From contig NZ_QGGV01000011.1 in assembly GCF_003148765.1 (NCBI RefSeq), positions 87,610 to 151,609 of the forward strand: 64,000 nucleotides of DNA, given 5' to 3'. The position numbers were made by a program, and so were the translations under genes. Below the pieces are notes generated by a model, which ran no database searches, was not told where the DNA came from, and was given only the letters and a program-made list of their open reading frames with translations. This stretch comes from Silicimonas algicola (lineage in GTDB: Bacteria > Pseudomonadota > Alphaproteobacteria > Rhodobacterales > Rhodobacteraceae). This document shows positions 1 to 8,188 of the stretch, piece by piece (the first letter of the stretch is position 1; each line of letters opens with the position of its first letter).

Positions 1-2
1 CG

Positions 3-1718
3 ACCGACACGGTCTTGCCCGGCCAGCCCTTTGGGATCGACGTGACGCTGACGGATGCGGCCACGGGTGGCGCCTTGAAGGGCTTCGTGCTGGAAGGCTG
101 GATCCGTCCGGTGTCCGAGACCGATGCGCCCTGCGTCGAGGCGGCTCGCGCCTTCCGTGCCACGCGCCGCATCCCGACGGGCGGGATCGATCTGAACGGG
201 ATCGTGCTGGCCGGGTTCAACGAAGACGGGAGTTTCGGTCTTGCCGACCCCCGTCTCGACCTCGCCACTGCCAACATGCTGGCGGCGGGGACGCTCAGCG
301 CGACGCCGGACCTTGTCGTCGCCGACCGCGCCACCCAGAGGCTGATCGCCCATCTCCCCGGACAAGACGGGCTCGTCTCGGTCGGCCTGACCGGAGATGT
401 CTCCGAAATCGCCTTGCCGGCGGTCGGCGGCACTCTCGCGGCGCTGCACGTCTCGGACGACGGGGTGATCTGGCTGGGAGGCACAGGCCCGGAAGGGCGA
501 GGGGTGATGTTCCACGCTCCCGGCGGAGACGAAGGAACTCCGGTCCGCTTTGGGACAAGGGTCGGTGGAATGGCAGACGCGGGCGAAGGCGAAGTCTTCG
601 CCTGGGCCGAGAATGGGTTCGCATTTCTCGATGCGTCCTCCGGGCGAGTGACCGCTTCAGGGATCCATGCGTCCGCATCGAATGCCGCCGGGATTGCCTT
701 GCCGGACGGTCGTGGCGGTGTCGTGCGCCTTGTCGCCTCGCTGGCGCCGGGCGGAGCATCGGCGCACATCGTCTTCGCGGACACTCCGACGGACGGTGTC
801 TCGGTAGAGCTTGCCGCGCCCGCTGACCGGATCGGCATTTCGCCCGAAACGGGAATGATCCTGGTCTGGAACGCGGACGGCGCGGTGTCCTTCATCGATC
901 CCGCCACAACGGCGCTTGCGGGTGCCGTCGCCCTGAACCAGGGCATCGGCGACGCCGTTTTCGCAGGCGAGGCCGCGTTCCTTGCAACGGCGGACCAGTC
1001 GGGCGTGACCGTCATCGACCTCGGGACCGTGGCCGTGGGGCAGGCGCCGACGCTGCGTGAAGTCCGGCTTGCCCCGCGCGACGCCGAGGTGACGACCCGA
1101 CCCGGAGCGCTTCTCGTGCCGCTTGCCCCGTCGCCGCAGGTGCTGGCGGTTCACGCGGCAAGCTACACCGGCTTCGTCATCGACGAGACGAGCAGCATGG
1201 GAGACGCGCCGCCGATGACCGCCGTCCGCCTGCGGGGCGGTCGCCCCTCCGCCGTCGCCGTCCTCGACCGGAGCTTTCGCGAAACCGCACCGGGCCGGTT
1301 CAATACCCGCGCCGTCGTGAACGAGGGTGGACCGCACGAACTGGTCCTGACGACAGGCATCGGCGGGATGTCACGATGCTTTCGCTTCGACGCGCAAGGC
1401 TCTGCAAAATCAGCATTTTCCATTCCTGTCCTGACCGTCGATCTTGGTGTGCCGTCGCTGTCCGCACGGGCCGGGCAGGTCCTGAACGTCCGCCTTCTGG
1501 ACGAGAACGGAGCCTCCGTGGCGCTCACGGACCCTGTCCTCGAGATGACGCACATTCAATTCGGATGGCGGGCGACGCTTTCGGCGGACGGCCTCGACGC
1601 AGGCGGCGCAAGGTTCATCGTCGCCCCGCCGGTTCCGGGTCACTACGCGGTGACGCTCGCGGACGCGACGCTCAAGGGCGTCGAGATCAGGGCGACAACG
1701 ATAGAGGCGAAGCAATGA
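3..1718 (+). CDS. Beta-propeller protein with C-terminal beta-sandwich region (5' end outside window)
   Basis: The reading frame is open to the window edge, so the true start lies upstream; the first in-window start-like codon is TTG at 15. The middle of the protein (about residues 70-370) is a run of short strand-turn units of the type seen in YVTN/WD-like propellers, for example the segment ending in GAVSFIDPATTAL. The last 200 residues look like one or two beta-sandwich domains. No heme motif is visible. The stop overlaps the start of the SCO gene (ATGA), so the two are translationally coupled. Neighbours encode exported redox proteins and a protease, so a periplasmic binding or scaffold role is inferred. 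A cytochrome-d1-type propeller without heme is another reading. Function unknown. Confidence 0.65.
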   Translation, partial: TDTVLPGQPFGIDVTLTDAATGGALKGFVLEGWIRPVSETDAPCVEAARAFRATRRIPTGGIDLNGIVLAGFNEDGSFGLADPRLDLATANMLAAGTLSATPDLVVADRATQRLIAHLPGQDGLVSVGLTGDVSEIALPAVGGTLAALHVSDDGVIWLGGTGPEGRGVMFHAPGGDEGTPVRFGTRVGGMADAGEGEVFAWAENGFAFLDASSGRVTASGIHASASNAAGIALPDGRGGVVRLVASLAPGGASAHIVFADTPTDGVSVELAAPADRIGISPETGMILVWNADGAVSFIDPATTALAGAVALNQGIGDAVFAGEAAFLATADQSGVTVIDLGTVAVGQAPTLREVRLAPRDAEVTTRPGALLVPLAPSPQVLAVHAASYTGFVIDETSSMGDAPPMTAVRLRGGRPSAVAVLDRSFRETAPGRFNTRAVVNEGGPHELVLTTGIGGMSRCFRFDAQGSAKSAFSIPVLTVDLGVPSLSARAGQVLNVRLLDENGASVALTDPVLEMTHIQFGWRATLSADGLDAGGARFIVAPPVPGHYAVTLADATLKGVEIRATTIEAKQ

Positions 1719-2308
1719 GACAGCATCTTCTGATCGCCCTGGCGCTTTTCGCAGCCAGCGTCCCGGCGCAGGCACACGATCCGAACGCCGGTCACAAGAT
1801 GCCGGTTGCCGGAAAATCCGAGACGGCGCCCGGCCTCGAGACCATCCACATCGCCGATGCGCGCGTCATCGACCAGAACGGCGCCGAGCGGCGCTTCGGC
1901 GAGGTCGTCGGGGACGGCCCGGTGGTGGTCACCTTCATCTACACGAGCTGCACGACAATCTGCCCGGTGGCGAACGGCATATTCCAGATCGTGCAGGAAG
2001 ACCTCGACGCGGCGGGAGACGACCGCACCCGGCTCGTCTCGGTCAGCATCGACCCGGTCCGGGACTCGCCTGCGGCCCTGCACCGGACGGCCGATGCCTT
2101 CGAGGCGAAGGATCGCTGGACCTTCGTCACGGGAAGCGTGCCCGAGATCGCCGACGTTCTGCGGTCGTTCGGTCTATCCCTCGGCTCGGTCGAGGACCAC
2201 GATCCCATGTTTCTTGTGGGATCCGGAAACGGCCGCTTCGTCCGCATCGCAGGCCTGCCGGCGCCTGAGACCCTTCTCGGCACGCTTGCGCGCGTTGAGG
2301 GCCGCTGA
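1715..2308 (+). CDS. SCO1/SenC family copper chaperone
   Basis: This 197-residue protein has a signal peptide (MRQHLLIALALFAASVPAQA) and a thioredoxin-like fold. The SCO copper site is complete: C79 and C83 in SCTTICP, and H162 in DHDPMF. In the family these ligands bind copper and deliver it to, or reduce cysteines of, CuA-type centres such as cytochrome oxidase subunit II. The ATG overlaps the upstream stop, and the next gene follows one base after its own stop. No oxidase gene is in view, so the client may be the neighbouring cytochrome or an unseen upstream enzyme. Family is certain; client is unknown. Confidence 0.9.
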   Translation: MRQHLLIALALFAASVPAQAHDPNAGHKMPVAGKSETAPGLETIHIADARVIDQNGAERRFGEVVGDGPVVVTFIYTSCTTICPVANGIFQIVQEDLDAAGDDRTRLVSVSIDPVRDSPAALHRTADAFEAKDRWTFVTGSVPEIADVLRSFGLSLGSVEDHDPMFLVGSGNGRFVRIAGLPAPETLLGTLARVEGR

Positions 2309-2309
2309 G

Positions 2310-3038
2310 ATGCGGCTCGTGCTTCTGACAGCCCTGCTGTGCGCATCCCCGGCGGTCGCCGCTGACGATCATGCCGCAGCGCTGTTCTACGGCACGGGCG
2401 ATGTGGGGGCGACGGTCCGGCTGGCGGGCGGAGAGGCTGAACTGTCGGCACGCCTGTTTCCCTGCGCCAACTGTCACGGTGCGGACGGCCAAGGCAGCGT
2501 CGAAGGCGCGCTGGTCGTGCCCCCGATCGCCGGACGCGGGCTTTCGGTCGACGACCTTGTGCGCGCGGCCGAGCATGGGATGGGGCCGGACGGAGAGGCA
2601 TTGGACCCGGCGATGCCGCGCTATGCCTTCGCCGACGGCGGGATCGCCGAACTTGTTCGTTTTCTCGACGCCTTGCCGCACCGTGAGCGGGCAGGGGTCT
2701 CGGGCTCGACGGTGCGGATTGCCGTCGTGGGTGACCACGCGGAGACCTTCCTTCGCGGACTGAGTGCCTCGGTCGACGGGGAACGCGCCTGGGGGCGCAG
2801 CATCGTGGTCGACACGGGTGCGGGGGACGACGCATTCCTTGGCGCAGGCCTAGATGGCGGCGAGCAGCCCGGGCTTCCGATCCTGTCGCTTTCAGACGAG
2901 GCGCGGCTGTCGCCCGAAGCAGCGGGCCATGCGACCGGGCAGGCGCTCATCGCCGCCCTGCGCGCGACGGGCCGCAACCTGACGCGGAGCCGTGCGATCG
3001 CGGCGTTCCGGGAGATGGGCGGGAGGACGGTCAATTGA
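2310..3038 (+). CDS. Exported cytochrome c with extra C-terminal domain resembling a periplasmic-binding-protein tail
   Basis: A signal peptide (cleavage near AVAADD) is followed by one class I heme c motif, CANCH, with C52, C55 and H56. MPRYAF, about 45 residues later, is the probable distal Met region. A monoheme domain would end near residue 130. The remaining 110 residues (VRIAVVGDHAETFLRG onward) resemble the C-terminal part of branched-chain-amino-acid-type binding proteins: the stretch GQALIAALRATGRNLTR matches the usual tail of that fold. The gene starts one base after the SCO stop and its own stop overlaps the protease start (TTGA). Likely an electron carrier with a sensing or docking extension; the extension assignment is tentative. 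Confidence 0.8.
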   Translation: MRLVLLTALLCASPAVAADDHAAALFYGTGDVGATVRLAGGEAELSARLFPCANCHGADGQGSVEGALVVPPIAGRGLSVDDLVRAAEHGMGPDGEALDPAMPRYAFADGGIAELVRFLDALPHRERAGVSGSTVRIAVVGDHAETFLRGLSASVDGERAWGRSIVVDTGAGDDAFLGAGLDGGEQPGLPILSLSDEARLSPEAAGHATGQALIAALRATGRNLTRSRAIAAFREMGGRTVN

Positions 3039-5389
3039 GCCTCCGCATCGCCCTCGCGTGGTTGGCTACCGCCGTCACCTGCTACGCTCAGGACTTGCCG
3101 ACGCGCGACCTGCCGCAGTTCAACCGCGACCGCCTGTTCGAGGGGATCGAACCCGTCACGCCGGCGATCCGCGACGTCCTGCGTCCCGGAGTTCCCAGCA
3201 TCGGTCTCGACAGGATCCGCCGCCTCGATGCCGAGAACCTTCTCCTGCGCGACCGCGCCGCGCTTCTTGCGGCACCGGATGCGCTTCGCCAGATCGAGGC
3301 GTTCCGACGCGCACCTACACGACAGTCGGACGAAGGCGTCGTCTCGGTGATCGAGTTCGGGCGGCGGTTCGATGCGGACGAAAAGGCGCGCCTCGCCGAG
3401 GCGGGGGTGACGCTCGAGGGCTTCGTCGGCGGCAGCACCTACGTCGTGCGGTTCGCTGGTGACGCGACGCTGCCGGTCCTGGCGTCGGGGCAGATCCGCG
3501 CTGGGGCGACGCTTCGGATCGAAGACAAGATCGGGCGCTCGCTCGTTCTCGCCCCCGCGCTCGCGCCTGACGCCGTGGGGAGACGGCGTGTCCTCCTCAG
3601 TGCCGCGACCGGAGGCCGCGACGCGGTGCAGCGAAGCCTCGAGGCTCTTGGCGCTACGGCCATCGAAGAGCCGACGCGGGGGACGTTCATCTTCGAGGTG
3701 CCGGACAACCGCCTCATTGACGTGGCGGGTCTGGCGGACGTTCTCAGCATCGACGCGGGGCCGCCGCCCTTCCTGCCGCTGACGAGCGTCGCGCGGCAGG
3801 TGGCGAACGTCGACGGGGCGCAGGGCTTCACCCTTGAAAGCGACCTGGCGGTTCTGGAGGGTGTCGCGGGCCGCTCTGTCCGCGTCGGGATCTTCGATAC
3901 GCCTATCAATGCGGAGAACGGGGACTTCATGGCGCTTGAAGGCGATCAGGAGCGGTTCTTCCGCCGGGTAGGCCTTGCAACCAGTTGCGGCGGCGAGCCG
4001 GATGGCGTCCTTGCGCAGCGCCACGGGACGCTCGTGTCGGGCATCCTCCTCGGCAGCGGCCGGAATTCGGTCGTGAACTCGACGCTCGAGGGGGTCGACG
4101 GCACGCCCTTCGGGATGCGGGGCATCGCACCCGAGGCGGACATCGGCGTCTTCGAATACACGGACGAGGGCGAAGGCAGCCGGCGCCTCGCGCTGCTGAC
4201 GAGCGCGCTGGTCGACTGCGGGGTCGCCGTCAGCAACCACTCCTATATCGAGACCCTGTACGGCTACGAAGGAGCGTCGAGGCTGATCGACGAGATGATC
4301 GCCGGGCGGGCGCGCGTGTCGGACGGCGAGACGGAAGGTGAGGTCATCCCGCCGCGTCCGCAGGTCTGGGCTGCCGGAAACAACGGGCTTCGCCCGAAGG
4401 ACGGGCGCCGCGCCGCCTATGTCTCGGTCTTCACGCAGGCGAAGAACTCGATCAGCGTCGGCGCCTACGATACCGCGCACCAGACCGTCTGGCCGCATTC
4501 AAGCCTCGGCCCGACCTTCGACGGCCGGATCAAGCCCGACATCGTGGCTCCAGGCTGCCACGACTTCGAAGTCTCGACGTCCCAGGGCGGCATCCTCGGG
4601 CCGTCGCCGAATGCCGAGGGCTATGTGCGCGACTGCGGCTCGTCGATGGCCGCACCCGTCGTCACCGGGGCAATCGCGCTGATGCGGGAGGCCGCGGGCG
4701 ACGTCGAGCCGCTTCCTTCGACCTACAAGGCGGCTCTCGTGGCGACGGCTCAGGACCTGGTGGCAGAGAGAGGGCGGCCCGATCTCGCAGCCATGCTCGA
4801 CCCGGAGGATCTCGATGATCTGAAGAACATCGACATCCGCGAACCGACCTTCTACGGGCCCGGTCCCGATTTCGCCTCGGGCTTCGGACTGATCGACGTC
4901 TCCACCGCGGTCCGGGTGATGACGGACCTTGCGGGCATCGAGGAGGGGGCCTTCGATGTCGAAGGCGCCACGTCGGACATGTGCTTCGACGTATCCGAGG
5001 GCGCGGAGCGCTTGAAGGTCGCGCTGGCGTGGGACGATGCGCCCGCCAACGCGCCGGCGGACCTGGTGCTGGCGCTTCTGGTGAACGACCTCGACCTAAC
5101 TCTCATCGCACCGGACGGCGCAACGCACCTGCCGTGGAAGCTGACGCCTCCTCCGCTGACGGGGTCAGACCAGCTTGCGGAACTGGCGCGGAACGAATTC
5201 GACGTCGAGGACATTCACATGGCCGAGCGTGGCCGGGACGTCCTCAACAATGTCGAGCTTGCCGAGGTGGAGGCACCAACGCCCGGGCTGTGGCGCGCCC
5301 GAGTGACGGCCTCGACCCTCGGCGACGGGCCGCAGACCTTCAGCGTCGCTGGCGACATCGTGAAGCGACCATGCCCGGATCCCGAGTAG
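3035..5389 (+). CDS. Secreted subtilisin-like serine protease (family S8) with long N-terminal pro-region
   Basis: This 784-residue protein has a signal peptide (MSLRIALAWLATAVTCYAQ). The start is TTG, overlapping the upstream TGA. The catalytic triad is visible as D288 (GIFDTP), H330 (RHGTLVSG) and S537 (GSSMAAP; the family usually has GTSMA). WAAGNNG supplies the oxyanion Asn. Residues 90-250 hold two successive alpha/beta units before the catalytic domain, and the C-terminus (from about 640) is a jelly-roll-like domain with VNDLDLTLIAPDG, as in KP-43-type subtilases. It should be exported, autoprocessed and active outside the cytoplasm. The next gene resembles the pro-region alone. Confidence 0.88.
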   Translation: MSLRIALAWLATAVTCYAQDLPTRDLPQFNRDRLFEGIEPVTPAIRDVLRPGVPSIGLDRIRRLDAENLLLRDRAALLAAPDALRQIEAFRRAPTRQSDEGVVSVIEFGRRFDADEKARLAEAGVTLEGFVGGSTYVVRFAGDATLPVLASGQIRAGATLRIEDKIGRSLVLAPALAPDAVGRRRVLLSAATGGRDAVQRSLEALGATAIEEPTRGTFIFEVPDNRLIDVAGLADVLSIDAGPPPFLPLTSVARQVANVDGAQGFTLESDLAVLEGVAGRSVRVGIFDTPINAENGDFMALEGDQERFFRRVGLATSCGGEPDGVLAQRHGTLVSGILLGSGRNSVVNSTLEGVDGTPFGMRGIAPEADIGVFEYTDEGEGSRRLALLTSALVDCGVAVSNHSYIETLYGYEGASRLIDEMIAGRARVSDGETEGEVIPPRPQVWAAGNNGLRPKDGRRAAYVSVFTQAKNSISVGAYDTAHQTVWPHSSLGPTFDGRIKPDIVAPGCHDFEVSTSQGGILGPSPNAEGYVRDCGSSMAAPVVTGAIALMREAAGDVEPLPSTYKAALVATAQDLVAERGRPDLAAMLDPEDLDDLKNIDIREPTFYGPGPDFASGFGLIDVSTAVRVMTDLAGIEEGAFDVEGATSDMCFDVSEGAERLKVALAWDDAPANAPADLVLALLVNDLDLTLIAPDGATHLPWKLTPPPLTGSDQLAELARNEFDVEDIHMAERGRDVLNNVELAEVEAPTPGLWRARVTASTLGDGPQTFSVAGDIVKRPCPDPE

Positions 5390-5390
5390 G

Positions 5391-5903
5391 ATGGCGATCA
5401 TGTCGAGACTTGCAGCACTCCTGATCGTGGTCGCCTTCCCCGCCGTTGGGCAGGACCGGGCGTCCGTTCTCGTCACCGTCGATGCACCGCTCGACAAAGG
5501 CGCCGTCGCGCGCCTGTCGGAATCGGAGATCCTCATCGGCCAGTACGCCGGCGACGGAACCTACCTTGGGTCGATCCCGCTCGACGCCGATGCCTCTGCC
5601 CTGATGGAAGCGTCGGGCGTGCAGGCGATCGAACCGGTGTCGGTCGACTTCAAGACCCAGCTTCTGCCCGAGGGGGCCAAGTCGGGTCCGGCGACGATCA
5701 CCGTCATGATAACGCCTGCCGTCGGCCAGGACGAGGCAAGCTTCGAGGCCGCACTTCGCGAGATGTCGCTCGACATCGTCGATGCGAACGAGGAGGACGG
5801 CTGGGTCGTTTCGGCCCCGGCGGAGGATATCGCGCGCCTCGCCGAGCGGCCCTTCGTGGAAAGTCTTCAACTGGTTGACGAAGCCCCGCTTCTCAAACGC
5901 TGA
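5391..5903 (+). CDS. Small exported protein resembling the protease pro-region (candidate inhibitor or chaperone)
   Basis: Begins one base after the protease stop; ATG at 5391 or 5400 would both give a signal peptide (LAALLIVVAFPAVGQ). The mature part is about 150 residues and holds two units that align by eye with residues 90-250 of the upstream protease. LDKGAVARLSESEILIGQY pairs with FDADEKARLAEAGVTLEGF, then GDGTYLGSIPLDADASALM with GGSTYVVRFAGDATLPVLA. The second units also match in order. No catalytic residues are present. Subtilase pro-regions fold their protease and inhibit it, and free-standing relatives act as inhibitors in other organisms. A cognate inhibitor or trans-acting chaperone role here is inference. 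Confidence 0.75.
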   Translation: MAIMSRLAALLIVVAFPAVGQDRASVLVTVDAPLDKGAVARLSESEILIGQYAGDGTYLGSIPLDADASALMEASGVQAIEPVSVDFKTQLLPEGAKSGPATITVMITPAVGQDEASFEAALREMSLDIVDANEEDGWVVSAPAEDIARLAERPFVESLQLVDEAPLLKR

Positions 5904-5948
5904 GGCGGATCGGCTGACGGCTCGCGTGGACCCCGCATGGCGTGCCCT

Positions 5949-5974
5949 CGGTTCCGCCAAGTCTTGCGGAACCG
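5949..5974 (+). terminator. GC-rich hairpin after the protease operon
   Basis: Perfect 9-base arms, CGGTTCCGC and GCGGAACCG, with an 8-base loop, 45 bases after the last stop. There is no T-run, so termination or mRNA 3'-end protection is inferred. The rest of 5904-6115 holds a weak small dyad near 5990 and presumably the dusA promoter. Confidence 0.5.
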
Positions 5975-6115
5975 ACGGTCACTTAGCACATAGGCTTTTC
6001 TATGCACCCTTGGCCGTTCATTCGGGCATGGTCTAAACTGGCGATCGACCCTAACCAAGGCTCGGATCAACAGCGAGCCTCAGCTTTGCCCCCGTCGGTA
6101 CGAAACAAGAAAGAA

Positions 6116-7111
6116 ATGACGTTGAACCAAAGCGCCAGACTGTCCGTCGCCCCCATGATGGACTGGACCGACCGCCACTGCCGGTATCTCCACCGGCTGA
6201 TGTCGCGGCGCACGCTTCTTTATACCGAGATGGTCACCTCGCCCGCCCTCGTCCGGGGCGGAGCGCGGCACCTCCTGCGTTTCGATCGCTCGGAACACCC
6301 CGTAGCGCTTCAACTCGGCGGCTCCGACCCCGCCGAACTGGCCGAGGCGGCTCGCATGGGGGCTGACGAGGGATACGACGAGATCAACCTGAACGTCGGG
6401 TGCCCCTCGGACCGCGTGCAGTCCGGCACCTTCGGGGCGGTCCTGATGAAGACGCCGGGCCTCGTCGCGGACTGTGCGCGCGCGATGGCGGCGGCGGTCG
6501 AGGTTCCCGTGACCGTCAAATGCCGGATCGGCGTCGACGATCAGGACCCGGCCACGGTCCTGCCCGACTTCCTGTCCCGGATGCGCGACGCCGGTGTCCG
6601 CCGGATCGCGATCCATGCGCGGAAGGCCTGGCTCCAGGGTCTGTCGCCGAAGGAGAACCGGGACATCCCGCCGCTCGACCACGATCTCGTCTTCAGGATG
6701 AAAGAGCGCTTTCCCGACCTCCACCTGTCGATCAACGGGGGGATCGAAAGCCTCGAGCAGGCGAAGGGTTTCCTCGACCGGGGGATCGACGGCGTGATGA
6801 TCGGCCGTGCCGCCTATCATGCGCCCTGGGACATCCTCGGCACCGCCGATGGCGAGATCTGGGGCGAGGCGCCGCCCTTCTCCGATGCGTCCCAGGTCGT
6901 CGTCGCGATGCTGCCGCACATCGAGGAACATCTGGCCAGCGGCGGACGGCTGAACGCGGTCACCCGCCACATGATGGGTCTCTTCGCGGGCCGTCCCGGC
7001 GCGCGGGCGTGGCGGCGCCTTTTGTCCGAAGAAGCGCACCGCGACGGGGCCGGCACCGAGGTCGTCGAAAGGGCGCTCGATACCGTCGGCGCAAGGATGG
7101 CCGCCGAATGA
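6116..7111 (+). CDS. dusA: tRNA-dihydrouridine(20/20a) synthase DusA
   Basis: A 331-residue FMN enzyme that reduces uridine in the D-loop of tRNA. The N-terminus (RLSVAPMMDWTDRHCRYLHR) is diagnostic of DusA, INLNVGCPSDRVQSG carries the catalytic Cys, and IHARKAWLQGLSPKENRDIPP and NGGIES are further family blocks. The ATG at 6116 is chosen because the conserved sequence starts eight residues later and the length equals the family norm. It stands alone between the protease operon and a convergent reductase, with one base between the two stops. Confidence 0.95.
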   Translation: MTLNQSARLSVAPMMDWTDRHCRYLHRLMSRRTLLYTEMVTSPALVRGGARHLLRFDRSEHPVALQLGGSDPAELAEAARMGADEGYDEINLNVGCPSDRVQSGTFGAVLMKTPGLVADCARAMAAAVEVPVTVKCRIGVDDQDPATVLPDFLSRMRDAGVRRIAIHARKAWLQGLSPKENRDIPPLDHDLVFRMKERFPDLHLSINGGIESLEQAKGFLDRGIDGVMIGRAAYHAPWDILGTADGEIWGEAPPFSDASQVVVAMLPHIEEHLASGGRLNAVTRHMMGLFAGRPGARAWRRLLSEEAHRDGAGTEVVERALDTVGARMAAE

Positions 7112-7112
7112 T

Positions 7113-8075
7113 CTAGCCCGGACGGTAGTCGCGCTTGGCTTCCGGATCCGTCGTCTCGAAGGGCAGCGCGGCAATGTCGTCCCAAAGGGCGTCCGGCAAT
7201 TGCGCCTGCGCCCAGTCCAGCGTCTCGGCAACGCGCTCGGGCTTCGAGACGCCGATGACGGTCGAGGTCACGCGCGGGTCGCGCATCGAGAACTGCAGCG
7301 CAACAGCTCCCATGGGTACGCCGTGACGGGCGCAGATCGCCTCGATCCGCCGCACAGGCGCCAGGTCCGCCTCGTCCGCGGGGGTATAGGAGATCATGGG
7401 CGAGGCGTCTGCCCCCTTGGCCAGTACGCCCGAGGCATAGGGCGCCGCGTTCAGGATGGCGATGCCGCGCGCGTGCGCCTCGTCGAACATCGCATCGGCG
7501 CTGCGGTTCAGAAGCGTCCAGCGGTTGTGATTGATGAGCGTGTCGAAGGGGAAGTCGCGCAGGATCGGCTCCATGACGTCGAGCCGGCCCATGGCGAGGC
7601 CCACGGCATCGCACAGGCCCTCCTCCTTCATCCGGAACAGCTCGTCCAGCGCCCCGCCGGTCGCCGTGATCTCGGACAGGTCGCGGCAATGCTCGGGGTC
7701 GTGCAGGTGCAGGATCTGCACGCGGTCTAGGCCGAGCCGCTCGAGGCTCTCCTCCAGCGACCGCCGCGCGCGGTCGGCGTCTAGGCGTCCCGTCTCCATG
7801 TCGCGGTCGAGCTTGGTCGAGATGACGAAACCGGGCGGCAGGCCTCCCGCGGCGCGGAGGGCGTCGCCGACGCGGGCCTCGCTGCGGCCGAAGCCATAGT
7901 TGTTCGACGCATCGAGGCAGTTCACCGGGCTCTCGAAGATCGCCTCCAGCGTCGCGCGCGCCCGCGCCTCGTCCACGTCATAGCCATAGGTGTCGGGCAT
8001 CCCGCCCAGGGCAGAGGTGCCGAAGATGATCGGCGTGACGCCGACCCCTGTGCCGCCTATCGGTCTCGTATCCAT
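7113..8075 (-). CDS. Aldo/keto reductase (D-threo-aldose 1-dehydrogenase type)
   Basis: A 320-residue TIM-barrel NAD(P) enzyme. The AKR signatures are clear: GTSALGGMPDTYGYD at the N-terminus, CLDASNNYGFGRSE (catalytic Asp/Tyr region), STKLDRDM (catalytic Lys) and LHLHDPEH (catalytic His). Relatives oxidise sugars such as L-fucose or D-arabinose to lactones or reduce aldehydes. It lies downstream of a sugar ABC importer but beyond a terminator hairpin, so it may use its own promoter. A role in sugar oxidation alongside the importer is inferred. Confidence 0.85.
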   Translation of the reverse strand: MDTRPIGGTGVGVTPIIFGTSALGGMPDTYGYDVDEARARATLEAIFESPVNCLDASNNYGFGRSEARVGDALRAAGGLPPGFVISTKLDRDMETGRLDADRARRSLEESLERLGLDRVQILHLHDPEHCRDLSEITATGGALDELFRMKEEGLCDAVGLAMGRLDVMEPILRDFPFDTLINHNRWTLLNRSADAMFDEAHARGIAILNAAPYASGVLAKGADASPMISYTPADEADLAPVRRIEAICARHGVPMGAVALQFSMRDPRVTSTVIGVSKPERVAETLDWAQAQLPDALWDDIAALPFETTDPEAKRDYRPG

Positions 8076-8147
8076 CGCTCAGCCCTTCTTCTGTCGGAAA
8101 ATACTCCGGGGGTGCGGGGCTGCGCCCCCGCCCGGCCCGCAAAGAAT

Positions 8148-8171
8148 CGGCGGCGCCCGAAGACGCCGCCG
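8148..8171 (-). terminator. Terminator after the sugar-binding-protein gene
   Basis: Arms CGGCGGCG and CGCCGCCG enclose an 8-base loop, 18 bases after the binding-protein stop on the minus strand. The following minus-strand sequence, ATTCTTTG, is moderately T-rich. It separates the importer from the aldo/keto reductase. Confidence 0.6.
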
Positions 8172-8188
8172 ACCGTTCTGTCAGCCGA

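Noticed and set aside
2621..4498. A 625-codon minus-strand open frame across the cytochrome and protease genes
   Set aside because: Shadow composition and no motifs; the opposite strand has a signal peptide and an intact catalytic triad.
8104..8135. GC-rich hairpin with GGGGGTGCGGGG and CCCCCGCCC arms upstream of the aldo/keto reductase
   Set aside because: It is imperfect and has no T-run; the cleaner hairpin at 8148-8171 explains termination better. It may be only local GC richness.
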